Shown in pieces: positions 34,123 through 42,729 of a stretch of 64,000 nucleotides of DNA. The notes below the pieces were generated by a model. It searched no databases, had not been told where the DNA came from, and saw nothing but the letters and a program-made list of their open reading frames with translations. How positions within the stretch are numbered: the first letter of the stretch is position 1; every line of letters starts with the position of its first letter. The stretch spans positions 124,001 to 188,000 of the forward strand of contig NZ_JWLV01000001.1 in assembly GCF_000808535.1 (NCBI RefSeq), in the 5' to 3' direction. The DNA comes from Vibrio sinaloensis (GTDB lineage Bacteria; Pseudomonadota; Gammaproteobacteria; Enterobacterales; Vibrionaceae). Position numbers and translations under genes: made by a program.

Positions 34123-35427
34123 TTAACGATCCCAGTACGCTTCTTCTAAGCTATCTTCACGCTCAGGCAATGCGCGCCCTAATCGAGGAGAGTGCTGCGT
34201 GAGAACTTCGTAGCTAACACGGTTTGCGTACTTACAAATCTGTGAAAGAGAAGAGTAGGTTAAGTACGGCTGATCGTGTTTAGATGAATTAGGGACATTC
34301 ATCAAGTGATGGCTGTTTGCCGCCATATCATGCAGAAGTGCAGAAAGCGCTGCGTCACCCGCACCATTTGTGTTTTTAATTTCAAGTGGGCCACCCAAAT
34401 AAGGACCGATATGAGAATAAACTTTCAATGGTGTTTGGCAGTCGGTTTTGCGCATTGCTCGGCTAAACTCATACTTGTTAAATTCAGGTATGTTACCCGG
34501 TAATAAAGGGAGCTCTGTGTCGCGCTTAACGCTGTCTTCCGTGTAACCCGCCATATAAAGGCCTGAAGGACCTGCTGTGCAGAGCACCAAGTCAACCCAA
34601 TCTAACGCTTTGTCAGCGGCCAATAGTGGATCGGACTCACCAGTCAGAGCTTCACCTTCCTCTTCGTTCATCGCAACGATGGAAATGTTCTCTTTGATGT
34701 ACTCTTGCCACCATTTAGCGTTACCTTCAATGACCCATTTTGTACCCAGTGTTAGAACCACAGGCACATTCTTGCTTTTAGCGATTTCAATTGCGCGCGC
34801 TACGGCTTTTGGCATTGGGTCTTCAGGCTTACCGCGCATAAGGTAAGACGAGACAACAAGCGCAGATGCTTTGTCAAACACATCATCAGGAATGCTTTCA
34901 GGGCGTAGGTTGTTCATTTCGCCTTCGTTGATGGCAAACGTACGCTCACCGTCATCTGAAATCAGCGTGTAACAACGGCCAATCGAACCTTCTACCATTT
35001 GTAGGTGGTTTAAGTTCATGCGAGAAGAAGTACGGCACAAGTAACGATAAGCAAACGAACCGACTTCGATATTGCGTGACATAACGCCTAACAACACTGA
35101 TTTGCTATCTGCTAGTACAGAGTAGTTGTGTAGGGTGTTACCTATGGTGTCACCAGGGTATTGATGAGTGATTAAGCCACGCTCAACCAGTTCGTCATAG
35201 AGTGCATCAGCTTTACTCTCTTCCAAAACGAGAGAGTGCCCTTTACTCAAGTCATATTTCGCTAGGAACTCATCGTTTACACGAGCTTCGATATCAACGA
35301 TGGTTTGACCCACACCAACAATAATCGGGCGATAAAGCTTAGGGGTTTGCTTCATCTGATTTATTAATGGATCACGAGCGTGTGTAGGAAAGTAGTGCTT
35401 TGATTTGCGCTGTCCAGGAAATTTCAT
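34123..35427 (-). CDS. gsk: Inosine-guanosine kinase
   Basis: A 434-residue PfkB-family nucleoside kinase that phosphorylates inosine and guanosine in purine salvage. N-terminal MKFPGQRKSKHYFPTHARDP and PIIVGVGQTIVDIEARVNDEF are those of E. coli Gsk. The anion-hole and catalytic loop is NTNGAGDAALSALLHDMA, with the base Asp within GAGD, near residues 355-372. Length is that of the family. It stands alone, with a terminator at its end and about 70 bp of AT-rich sequence before its start. I see no PurR box there. Confidence 0.95.
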   Translation of the reverse strand: MKFPGQRKSKHYFPTHARDPLINQMKQTPKLYRPIIVGVGQTIVDIEARVNDEFLAKYDLSKGHSLVLEESKADALYDELVERGLITHQYPGDTIGNTLHNYSVLADSKSVLLGVMSRNIEVGSFAYRYLCRTSSRMNLNHLQMVEGSIGRCYTLISDDGERTFAINEGEMNNLRPESIPDDVFDKASALVVSSYLMRGKPEDPMPKAVARAIEIAKSKNVPVVLTLGTKWVIEGNAKWWQEYIKENISIVAMNEEEGEALTGESDPLLAADKALDWVDLVLCTAGPSGLYMAGYTEDSVKRDTELPLLPGNIPEFNKYEFSRAMRKTDCQTPLKVYSHIGPYLGGPLEIKNTNGAGDAALSALLHDMAANSHHLMNVPNSSKHDQPYLTYSSLSQICKYANRVSYEVLTQHSPRLGRALPEREDSLEEAYWDR

Positions 35428-35504
35428 TTTGAGGTATGAGTTGGAAATTTTGCCGCATCATATCACAAAGGTTAAGGATTGCTTTCACTTTTATTACATA
35501 GAAG

Positions 35505-35530
35505 AGTGCCAAACTTTAGAGTTTGGCACT
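35505..35530 (-). terminator. Hairpin after creA
   Basis: AGTGCCAAACT (35505-35515), loop TTAG, AGTTTGGCACT (35520-35530): perfect 11-bp stem. The T-tract on the minus strand is poor. Confidence 0.6.
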
Positions 35531-35538
35531 TGATTGTT

Positions 35539-36009
35539 CTATTTATCAGCAGTGAATGTACCGAACGCTTTTGTTCCCCAAAGTGGAACCGTAGACAAGC
35601 TATGTTTGAAGCTACCAGAGGTTTCTTTTGTAGAATAAGACAGGTACATAATTGTCTGGTTTTCGACGTCTAAAATTCGGCGAATCTTCATGCTTTTGAA
35701 GAAGATACTTTTTGATTTTTTGAAGACAACTTCCCCTGAATCCGATTTGTCGATCTGAGCGATCATCTCTGGCGTAATTTCACCAGTTTGACGGCAGGAG
35801 ATAGAGCTGTCACTTGGGTCAGCTAGGCTGAAATCCGCTTCAATCGACGCAACGTGACAGGTCACACCCGTTACAATGGGATCTTGCATGTGATTGAGTT
35901 TGATATCTTTCATTGTAAAAAGGCCAAGACTAACATCACCAACTTCACCGCTATCACAAGCTGAAAGGGAAAGAGCAAGAATTGAAGCCACTGTAATCTT
36001 TTTTATCAT
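35539..36009 (-). CDS. creA: CreA-family exported protein
   Basis: A 156-residue protein. From ATG 36009 the N-terminus is a lipoprotein signal (MIKKITVASILALSLSAC), with the lipidated Cys at about residue 18. The mature part follows CreA: VGDVSLGLFTMKDIKLNHMQ, DPIVTGVTCHVAS, SISCRQTGEI, EVVFKKSKSIFFKSMKIRRI and MYLSYSTKETSGSFKHS. CreA is conserved in proteobacteria, periplasmic, and has no settled function; E. coli CreA lacks the lipobox seen here. An upstream ATG at 36021 has AGG directly against it and is less likely. It is monocistronic; neither creB nor creC is near. Confidence 0.88.
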   Translation of the reverse strand: MIKKITVASILALSLSACDSGEVGDVSLGLFTMKDIKLNHMQDPIVTGVTCHVASIEADFSLADPSDSSISCRQTGEITPEMIAQIDKSDSGEVVFKKSKSIFFKSMKIRRILDVENQTIMYLSYSTKETSGSFKHSLSTVPLWGTKAFGTFTADK

Positions 36010-36180
36010 AACGAAGTTCATCCTAAACAAAGGGTTGATTTCTGAGTGACGACTCTATCATGTGCCGTCTATGCTCTTAGCATATCAGCTTTCGATGTGA
36101 TACCGAATAGCCAAGAAAACACTTGTTTACACGTGTGCTTACCGATAAGCTGACGCAAAATATCGACACAAGTTATTCAA

Positions 36181-36693
36181 ATGAAAGTATCCGGCATAGA
36201 AATCGCTAAAACGAAAAATAATTGGTTGTCAGAACAGATAGATGTCCAATATCCAACCAAAGAGAGTTTAGCAGGTCGTTCGTTATACTTGTCTACAGCC
36301 GCTCAATCGTCAGTCGTCCCATTAGATACCGCAGTGAGTGCTGATATTGGTTTGACTAGCGATGACCTATTTCTTGTCGATTTTCATCGCCTAACAGTCA
36401 TGTTTGCGTTGTTGCAATCTAAACGTTGGGAGCAGCAAAGCGAACAAGAACTGATTGTCGAGTTTCTTACTCAAATCATCTACTCTGATCCCTGTACTTT
36501 GTACCTCGCTTTTAAAGAAGGGGAGCCAGTTGGAGCGGCAATCCTAACCCAAGTGGATAATCAGTTACTGGTGTCGGACGTCGTGTTAACACAAAATCAA
36601 ACTTTGGCTAATAAGCACGCGTTTTCTTTATTGTTGGTCAACAAGTTGAATGTTAACTCAAGTGAATATAGTGACGTCTATCTAGAAATCTAA
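36181..36693 (+). CDS. Protein of unknown function with GNAT-like strand
   Basis: A 170-residue soluble protein. The N-terminal half (ending LVDFHRLTVMFALLQSKRW) matches nothing I know. The second half has TLYLAFKEGEPVGAAILTQV followed by LLVSDVVLTQNQTLANKHAF, similar to the central strands and loop of GNAT folds, but without a clear acetyl-CoA loop (no R/QxxGxG/A). Many acidic residues. No strong ribosome site is seen before ATG 36181. The gene for the HD-GYP sensor starts 71 bp downstream in the same direction. Confidence 0.55.
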   Translation: MKVSGIEIAKTKNNWLSEQIDVQYPTKESLAGRSLYLSTAAQSSVVPLDTAVSADIGLTSDDLFLVDFHRLTVMFALLQSKRWEQQSEQELIVEFLTQIIYSDPCTLYLAFKEGEPVGAAILTQVDNQLLVSDVVLTQNQTLANKHAFSLLLVNKLNVNSSEYSDVYLEI

Positions 36694-36764
36694 TGATTAC
36701 TAAATGCGACGTGCATTCAATATGTTAGTCTGTGGCATCTCCATCGTTATAAGAATCTTTCATC

Positions 36765-38540
36765 TTGCTGTTGCGTCGGTTTGTCTATTTACTCATTGCG
36801 GTCTGCACTCCTTCCGCTTTTGCTCACGTTGAGCATTGGCAACCTAAACATGTACTCATCATCCACTCTTATGAGCCCTCATACCAATGGACAACTCAGT
36901 TCCAACAAGGTATTGAGCGGATTACCAATCAGTATCCAGAACCCGTTAAACTCTCAATAGAGTACTTAGACACCAAGCGCATTACTTCTCAAACTTATCT
37001 TGATGCATTTAAGCAGTACTTTGCGATTAAATACGATAACTACCATTTTGATGCGGTTCTTCTTACCGACGACAATGCTCAGAGACTCGTTAGTCGCTGG
37101 TCCCCCAATCCATTTGCTGGCCTTCCTATCATTGCCGGTGGCGTCAACGATTTCTCTGCATCTCTCGATCATGTTACCGACAAGGCTAAGATTCTCTATG
37201 AACGCGATGACATTCAAGGAACGTTAAACTTCCTCGACTCGTTAAATCAAAACTGGGAAAACCTTTATTTGTTGACTGACTCGAGTCACACGGCGAGCTT
37301 GATCAAAACCGCGTTTGAGCAGGAACTCGAGACCAGTCGTCTAGCTGATATTCCGTTTACGATTGTGGAGGGGAAAAGCCTTGAAAACACGGCGCAATGG
37401 CTGACGACATTGGGTAAAACAGATGCGGTGATACTTTCACACTACAATACAGAGGTCGACAAAGGTCACTACTACAGTTACGAACAAATCGCGCATACCC
37501 TCGCGGAAAAAAGTGCTGCACCTATTTTTGTTTTCTGGGAGTTCTACATCAATCACGGTGTGGTTGGGGGCGTGGTCAACCGACCAGAGGATATCGGTGA
37601 GCAAATGGCTGTAGAGTTGGCTCGCTCTCTTTCGATTGATATGTCTGGCCTTGATATCGCACATTCCGGATCTCGGCCTGTGGTCGAATATCAAGCATTC
37701 ATAAAACATAACCTTGATCAAGAACTCCTACCAGATGACGTGATACTACTAAACCCGCCAAAAAGCTATGTTAGAGATAACATCGAAACGATTGGGTATT
37801 CATTAGTCTCGTTCTTCTGTTTACTCGCGGTCATCATTAACCAATCTCGAACGATCAATCAAAAGAGAGAGCTCAATTTAAAGAGTCGTAAGATCGTTGA
37901 GTTGCAAAAGAAAACCATGCAAGTGCAGAAAGAAATGATACATGTTCTCGGAGAGGCAATAGAAACGCGCTCTGGGGAGACAGGAAACCACGTAAAGCGA
38001 GTTGCAAAGCTATCCGCACACTTGGGGAAACTTGCTGGGTTGACTCATCGCGAAATTGAAATGCTTGAAGTTGTCAGTCCGATGCATGACGTCGGCAAGA
38101 TCTCTATCCCGGAGGCGATTCTCGATAAACCGGGCAAGTTGACTGCTGACGAATGGGAAGTAATGAAAACGCATACTCATGCCGGTTACAACTTACTTAG
38201 CAGCTCCAAAGGGGAGATGTTTAAGATGGCGGCAATCATTGCGTATCAGCATCATGAAAAGTGGGATGGTACTGGTTATCCGAATGGCCTATCTGACCAA
38301 CAAATTCATATTTTTGCACGAATCACAGCCATTGCCGATGTCTTCGATGCCCTCCTGAGTGTGCGCTGTTACAAACGCGCTTGGACAAACGAAGAAGTCA
38401 AAGCACACTTTATTCATCAGGCGGGTAAAGAGTTTGACCCAGAGTTAACGTCTCTTTTAATCGAGCACTATTCAGAATTTACTGCGATACGACATTGCTA
38501 TCCAGACGCCGTAAAAGAGCAATTATCTATCGCGGTGTAA
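36765..38540 (+). CDS. HD-GYP cyclic-di-GMP phosphodiesterase with periplasmic ABC-substrate-like sensor
   Basis: A 591-residue membrane sensor-phosphodiesterase. A signal peptide (residues 1-20) is followed by a periplasmic domain of about 300 residues beginning KHVLIIHSYEPSYQWTTQFQ, of the kind seen in uncharacterised sugar-type binding proteins. One transmembrane segment lies near 343-360 (YSLVSFFCLLAVIINQ), then a short coiled coil, and an HD-GYP domain: ETRSGETGNHVKRV, MHDVGKISIPEAILDKPGKL with metal ligands His441 and Asp442, and HHEKWDGTGYPNGL with the GYP triad. All catalytic residues appear intact, so it should hydrolyse cyclic-di-GMP. The start is a TTG, either 36765 or 36771; no ATG is available, and ribosome signal is weak. 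Confidence 0.88.
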   Translation: MLLRRFVYLLIAVCTPSAFAHVEHWQPKHVLIIHSYEPSYQWTTQFQQGIERITNQYPEPVKLSIEYLDTKRITSQTYLDAFKQYFAIKYDNYHFDAVLLTDDNAQRLVSRWSPNPFAGLPIIAGGVNDFSASLDHVTDKAKILYERDDIQGTLNFLDSLNQNWENLYLLTDSSHTASLIKTAFEQELETSRLADIPFTIVEGKSLENTAQWLTTLGKTDAVILSHYNTEVDKGHYYSYEQIAHTLAEKSAAPIFVFWEFYINHGVVGGVVNRPEDIGEQMAVELARSLSIDMSGLDIAHSGSRPVVEYQAFIKHNLDQELLPDDVILLNPPKSYVRDNIETIGYSLVSFFCLLAVIINQSRTINQKRELNLKSRKIVELQKKTMQVQKEMIHVLGEAIETRSGETGNHVKRVAKLSAHLGKLAGLTHREIEMLEVVSPMHDVGKISIPEAILDKPGKLTADEWEVMKTHTHAGYNLLSSSKGEMFKMAAIIAYQHHEKWDGTGYPNGLSDQQIHIFARITAIADVFDALLSVRCYKRAWTNEEVKAHFIHQAGKEFDPELTSLLIEHYSEFTAIRHCYPDAVKEQLSIAV

Positions 38541-38569
38541 CTTTGTTCAATTAACCCCAAACAGTGACT

Positions 38570-38597
38570 CACCATTGAATTTTTATATTCAATGGTG
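38570..38597 (+). terminator. Hairpin after the HD-GYP gene
   Basis: CACCATTGAAT (38570-38580) and ATTCAATGGTG (38587-38597) form a perfect 11-bp stem with a 6-nt T-rich loop. No T-tract follows, so it may slow rather than end transcription. Confidence 0.5.
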
Positions 38598-38684
38598 CGC
38601 TTATTCAGATTCTGTTAAGCCAATCATGCGAACTTACCTCTTCTCGCTTATTATTTCTCATGGCGAATTAAGAAGGTAATAATA

Positions 38685-39332
38685 ATGACAAAACCTCAAA
38701 TTAAATGTGTAATTTTCGATTGTGACGGCACGCTTGTCGACAGTGAGCGTTTGTGCTGTGAAGCGTTGTGCCAAGCGTTCAACCATTTTGGCGCAAAGTT
38801 ATCGATGGAGGATGCCATCCGTCACTTTGAAGGGGGAAAGCTGGCCGACATTTTATCAATGACGAAGCAACGTCTCGGTGTAAAAGTGTCTATTGATAAG
38901 CTCGAGCCCGTCTATAGAGATTACTTAGATGGACTATTTGATGCGCAGTTAGAGCCAATGGAAGGTGTGTTTGATGTGCTCGACTACTTCGATACGAGAG
39001 GGATAGAGTATTGTGTTGCCTCGAATGGACCAAGAGTCAAAATCGAACGAGCACTTGAGCTGACGGGGTTGTTGCCTCAATTCAAGGGTAAAATATTCTC
39101 AGCGTTTGATACTAACAGTTGGAAACCCGAGCCCGATTTGGTGATGTACAGCGCGATGAATATGGGCTTTCGACTTGAAGAGTGTATGTATGTTGACGAT
39201 ACACCAAAAGGCCTAGAAGCAGGGGTTAGAGCGGGCGTTAAAACGGTCCATTTAATTGGTATCAATGAACGCGCTCATGAACTGAACATTGAAAAAATTC
39301 GCCATTTAAAAGAGTTAGAACAGTGTGTTTAA
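38685..39332 (+). CDS. yieH: HAD-family phosphatase, YieH type
   Basis: A 215-residue haloacid-dehalogenase-type phosphatase. Motif I is FDCDGTLVDSERLCCEA at about 10-26, with Asp11 as nucleophile. Motif II is VASNGPRVKIERAL near 112-125, the lysine loop is TNSWKPEPDLVMYSA and motif IV MYVDDTPKGLEAGVRAGVK. It matches E. coli YieH (6-phosphogluconate phosphatase) in order and in the SNGP and WKP segments. Specificity remains inferred. ATG 38685 follows AGAAGG. Single gene, ended by a strong terminator. Confidence 0.85.
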   Translation: MTKPQIKCVIFDCDGTLVDSERLCCEALCQAFNHFGAKLSMEDAIRHFEGGKLADILSMTKQRLGVKVSIDKLEPVYRDYLDGLFDAQLEPMEGVFDVLDYFDTRGIEYCVASNGPRVKIERALELTGLLPQFKGKIFSAFDTNSWKPEPDLVMYSAMNMGFRLEECMYVDDTPKGLEAGVRAGVKTVHLIGINERAHELNIEKIRHLKELEQCV

Positions 39333-39334
39333 AA

Positions 39335-39363
39335 TTAAAGGCCACGTAAATTGTGGCCTTTAA
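39335..39363. terminator. Terminator, yieH / zinc ribbon gene
   Basis: TTAAAGGCCAC (39335-39345), 7-nt loop, GTGGCCTTTAA (39353-39363). Confidence 0.8.
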
Positions 39364-39370
39364 ACAAAAA

Positions 39371-39577
39371 TTAGTGATAAGCGTGATGGGTGGCGACTCG
39401 ATTTAACCGTTGATGGATCAACAGCTGCACATGAGGTTGATGAACTACTATTTTATCGACGTCTTCGAAAAAAGAGCCACATTCAGCACAGAGAAATTTG
39501 TTCGTATTAGATAGTAAATATTCATCACTGCCGCAAAGTGGGCAGCAAAGCGTCTCTTCATTATTAGGTTTGGTCAT
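39371..39577 (-). CDS. Small zinc ribbon protein
   Basis: A 68-residue protein with two Cys pairs of ribbon type, CPLCGSDEYLLS near 12-23 and FLCAECGSFFEDV near 28-40. The tail is His-rich (HQPHVQLLIHQRLN, ending HHAYH), which might add metal binding. Ribosome site AGGAG before the ATG (complement of CTCCT at 39586-39590). It may bind RNA, DNA or protein; function unknown. It is monocistronic and convergent with yieH. Confidence 0.7.
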   Translation of the reverse strand: MTKPNNEETLCCPLCGSDEYLLSNTNKFLCAECGSFFEDVDKIVVHQPHVQLLIHQRLNRVATHHAYH

Positions 39578-39795
39578 TGTGAGTTACTCCTGCAGCAAAA
39601 GAGCAAACTAAGGTTGCTAGTTATTCTTTCTATTATGGTTATCTAAACTACTAGTCTTAAAACTTACTAGCTATTCTATTTTAGTCTAACGTACAGTTTG
39701 GTATTTCTGACGGGTAGTGGTTTGTCCAAATAATGGGAAGCAATTCACTATTAAACGGTAAAATCCTATAAATCGAATCAATAGGAATTTCATTA

Positions 39796-41232
39796 TTAAG
39801 CTTCAACATGCTGTGCTACTAACTTGACCAACAATTCAACACCCTCTTTCCAGTTCCGATATAAACTAAGGTTGGCAACACTAATACGAAAGTAGTGCTG
39901 GTATTGCCCCGAAGTGCCAAATACTGAGCCAGGCAAAATACTCACTTTATTGGCTTTGCATTCTCGATATAAAGCAAAGCAATCAGTTTGCTCAGGAAGC
40001 TGAATCCATAAAAGAAATGAACCAGAAACAGGAACGACTCGATAACGGCCTTTCAGTTTTGGATATTGACTCGCGCTTTGATGGAACTCATTCAAAAACT
40101 GCTTAACATTGCTCTGATAAAGGCGAGTCATCCTTGTAAGGTGCGCCTTGTACTTTCCCGAACTTAGAAACGTTCCGACGGCGGACTGCATCAAATTTAA
40201 GCTCCCCATGTTGTCGCAAAGCAGGAGTTTTTCGATCGTTTGTCGATACTGACCAGCGAGCATCCAACCAATTCTCAGTCGCGAATCTAGGTTTTTGGAC
40301 AATGAATTCACGTAGATGACACGTTGCTCTGTGTCTAGTGAGCGAATGCTGGGCAACTGAGGTTGGTAGCTCAAACAGCCAAACACGTCATCTTCAATGA
40401 TTGGAATCGTAGAAGGGGTCGTAAGTATGTCGCGCCGGGCATTGAGAGGCATCAAGGAGCCGGTGGGATTAGCAAAATTGGGTGTCACAATAATGGCTCG
40501 AATGTCCCAACGGGCAATGGCCTCTTTTAATGCGTTAATTTTAATACCATCACGTGGGCAACTCGGAATCTCAACCGCTTGCAAGCCCAGAGACTCAAGG
40601 AGCAATAAAGTGCCGAAGTAGCAAGGGGATTCAACGGCGATGATATCTCCGGGTTGGGTCGTTGCTCGTAACGCTAAACTGATCGCTTGTTGTGCACCAT
40701 GGGTGACTAGCAACTCGTTGATTGGCGCGGGTGTACCTAGTTCTTGAGTTAACTTCGCCAGTTGTTTTACGAGCAATGGTTCACCGGGAGGCAACTGATA
40801 ATGACTGACAATGTTTGCTTGTTGACGACTCTGTCTGCCAATTTCAGCATATAGTGACCGAATGGCGGGTGCCTCAATACAAGGGTGAGCTGAGCCTGTC
40901 GGCAAGAGCTCCTTGTAATCAGGATACGATAGAATTTCTTTGCATACACCCAACAAATCTACCTCAGACGGCGCGACCGTTTCTATCTTCTCTTCTATTG
41001 ATGCAAGCACTCGGTAGCCCGACTTAGAGACAGCCTCAAGGACGCCAATCGCTTCAAGCTCTTGATAGGCACGTATCACAGTGTTTTTGCTCACAGACAG
41101 TCGTTCACTAAGCCGCCTGATCGAAGGGAGCTTGTCTCCACTTTGGAATACGCCTGATTCGATGGCATTTCGCAGATAGTCAATAACACTCTGATATTTG
41201 CTTTGCTTCGCTCCGTATAAATCTGTACCCAT
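39796..41232 (-). CDS. MocR-type regulator (GntR HTH fused to aminotransferase fold)
   Basis: A 478-residue protein. The N-terminus is a GntR winged helix: SVIDYLRNAIESGVFQSGDK, LPSIRRLSERLSVSKNTVIR, AYQELEAIGVLEA. From about residue 110 it is a fold-type I PLP enzyme: ELLVTHGAQQAISLALRA, VESPCYFGTLLLLES, VTPNFANPTGSLMP, IIEDDVFGCL and the Schiff-base lysine in YVNSLSKNLDSRLRIGW. MocR proteins are regulators, normally without turnover, often controlling a divergent transporter. Here the divergent gene is an EamA exporter. A GTG start at 41253 is possible; ATG 41232 fits the family's N-terminus. Two copies of a 9-mer flank its start. Confidence 0.9.
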   Translation of the reverse strand: MGTDLYGAKQSKYQSVIDYLRNAIESGVFQSGDKLPSIRRLSERLSVSKNTVIRAYQELEAIGVLEAVSKSGYRVLASIEEKIETVAPSEVDLLGVCKEILSYPDYKELLPTGSAHPCIEAPAIRSLYAEIGRQSRQQANIVSHYQLPPGEPLLVKQLAKLTQELGTPAPINELLVTHGAQQAISLALRATTQPGDIIAVESPCYFGTLLLLESLGLQAVEIPSCPRDGIKINALKEAIARWDIRAIIVTPNFANPTGSLMPLNARRDILTTPSTIPIIEDDVFGCLSYQPQLPSIRSLDTEQRVIYVNSLSKNLDSRLRIGWMLAGQYRQTIEKLLLCDNMGSLNLMQSAVGTFLSSGKYKAHLTRMTRLYQSNVKQFLNEFHQSASQYPKLKGRYRVVPVSGSFLLWIQLPEQTDCFALYRECKANKVSILPGSVFGTSGQYQHYFRISVANLSLYRNWKEGVELLVKLVAQHVEA

Positions 41233-41275
41233 AAAACTCAACCAAACTGTCACTATTAAAAGAATGTGTACCCAT
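41224..41275. promoter_or_regulatory. Direct 9-mer repeats, candidate MocR operator
   Basis: TGTACCCAT occurs at 41224-41232 and 41267-41275, 43 bp apart, about four helical turns and in the same orientation. The left copy overlaps the regulator's start codon. MocR regulators such as GabR bind spaced direct repeats. Confidence 0.55.
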
Positions 41276-41321
41276 TACATTAGCAACTTCAGTCAATAAA
41301 AAACAATGTTAGTGTGAGTTT

Positions 41322-42227
41322 ATGTTTATCAGGATGGTTCCCTTTGTATTCGTTGTGTTGTGGGCTTCAGGATTTGTCGGCGCTCGGTTAGGGCTGCAAT
41401 ATGCAGAACCGGCGACGTTACTTACGATAAGGATGCTCGCCAATGTCGCGCTATTTGCCTTGATTGTTATTTTTCTCCGCCGCCGCGTGCCAACAGGGGC
41501 AGGTTTTTGGCATGCTTTCGTTGTTGGCGTGCTGATCCACGGTTTCTACCTAGGAGGGAGTTATGTGGCTATAGGGCTCGGAATGCCTTCAGGTTTGTGT
41601 TCTTTGCTCGTTGGTACACAACCTATCGTGACGGCTGTATTGTTAGTTAGCTTTGCCAATCAACACTTTTCAAAAGCTCAGTGGTTTGGATTGGCGCTCG
41701 GGTTTCTTGGAATTTCACTGGTCTTACTCGGCAAAATGGAGTGGCAATCTGACACAGATAAAGTTCTAGCGGTTGGGGTGAGTGTATTTGCTTTAATTGG
41801 CATTACATTGGGTACGTTATATCAGAAACGGTACTGTCACGACCTTGATATGGTGGGGAGTGCGCTGGTTCAGTACTTTGCCGCGTTGCTTCTATTTTTG
41901 CCTTATGCCCTGATGTTCGAGACCATGACGGTTCAATGGGAAGTTGAATTTGTGCTGACACTCGGATGGCTAGTTATAGTCTTGTCTTGTGCCGCAGTGT
42001 TGCTGCTCTTATATATGGTAAAACATGGCGCGGCGTCGAGTGTTGCATCTGTTTTCTACCTAGTGCCACCAGTGACCGCAATTCAAGCTTGGTTGATGTT
42101 TGGTGAGTCGTTGGATGCGATGGGAATACTTGGATTTATACTAGCAGCGTTTGCGGTCTATTTGGTTACTCAGCGTGGTCATAAACCGAGCGAGCAGCCA
42201 GTTCTAAGAGAGTGCGGCACCAAATAG
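41322..42227 (+). CDS. EamA-family (DMT) metabolite exporter
   Basis: A 301-residue inner-membrane transporter with ten predicted helices in two EamA halves. The first runs from FVFVVLWASGFVGARLGL to FAKAQWFGLALGFLGISLVL-like sequence (KAQWFGLALGFLGISLVLLG); the second starts near VGVSVFALIGITLGTLYQKR and ends with GILGFILAAFAVYLVTQ. FLVGTQPIVTAV carries the typical proline. These proteins move amino acids or related metabolites. The divergent MocR regulator suggests a PLP-recognised amino compound as inducer. A bidirectional terminator follows. Confidence 0.9.
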   Translation: MFIRMVPFVFVVLWASGFVGARLGLQYAEPATLLTIRMLANVALFALIVIFLRRRVPTGAGFWHAFVVGVLIHGFYLGGSYVAIGLGMPSGLCSLLVGTQPIVTAVLLVSFANQHFSKAQWFGLALGFLGISLVLLGKMEWQSDTDKVLAVGVSVFALIGITLGTLYQKRYCHDLDMVGSALVQYFAALLLFLPYALMFETMTVQWEVEFVLTLGWLVIVLSCAAVLLLLYMVKHGAASSVASVFYLVPPVTAIQAWLMFGESLDAMGILGFILAAFAVYLVTQRGHKPSEQPVLRECGTK

Positions 42228-42235
42228 CGAATGAA

Positions 42236-42260
42236 AAACGCCTGCTGTGAGCAGGCGTTT
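42236..42260. terminator. Bidirectional terminator, EamA exporter / mgsA
   Basis: AAACGCCTGCT (42236-42246), loop GTG, AGCAGGCGTTT (42250-42260). Confidence 0.88.
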
Positions 42261-42264
42261 GGTA

Positions 42265-42720
42265 TTAAGTGCGTTTTGCTAGGTAGGCTTCGTAATCTGG
42301 CACTTCGATATCGACTTCTTTTTCCATCAGCTCAGAGGAAAACAAGAACTTCGCCGAAGCTCTGTTTGTCGCAACGGGGATGTTCCACACGCTGGCGATA
42401 CGAAGTAGGGCTTTTACATCTGGATCGTGAGGTACGGCGTTTAGTGGATCCCAGAAGAAAATCAGCACGTCGATTTTCCCTTCGGAGATTAGCGCACCGA
42501 GTTGTTGGTCGCCGCCCATGGGACCGCTAATCATCGATTTAATAGCCAAGCCCGTTTCTTTGCTTAACATAGAGCCAGTCGTGCCGGTCGCGTACAAAAA
42601 GTGGCGTTGTAACTTTTCTTTGTTTTCGTTAACCCAGCGCAATAGTTCCGACTTGCAGTTGTCATGGGCAACCAGAGCGACATGTTTGTGTGCAGGGATG
42701 GTACGAATTGTCTTTTTCAT
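42265..42720 (-). CDS. mgsA: Methylglyoxal synthase
   Basis: A 151-residue enzyme that turns dihydroxyacetone phosphate into methylglyoxal and phosphate, a bypass of lower glycolysis under sugar-phosphate stress. Marks: [17 protein letters not shown] with His19/Asp20-type residues, [16 protein letters not shown] for phosphate binding, [17 protein letters not shown] with the catalytic Asp, and [20 protein letters not shown]. Length is normal. The neighbouring torT ends nine bases before its start in the same direction. The aldehyde reductase YqhD, 5 kb away, can reduce its product. Confidence 0.96.
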   Translation of the reverse strand: MKKTIRTIPAHKHVALVAHDNCKSELLRWVNENKEKLQRHFLYATGTTGSMLSKETGLAIKSMISGPMGGDQQLGALISEGKIDVLIFFWDPLNAVPHDPDVKALLRIASVWNIPVATNRASAKFLFSSELMEKEVDIEVPDYEAYLAKRT

Positions 42721-42729
42721 TCAGACTTC

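Noticed and set aside
38570-38597. Operator for yieH
   Set aside because: The hairpin is nearer the end of the HD-GYP gene and has an RNA-like loop; more likely a 3' structure.
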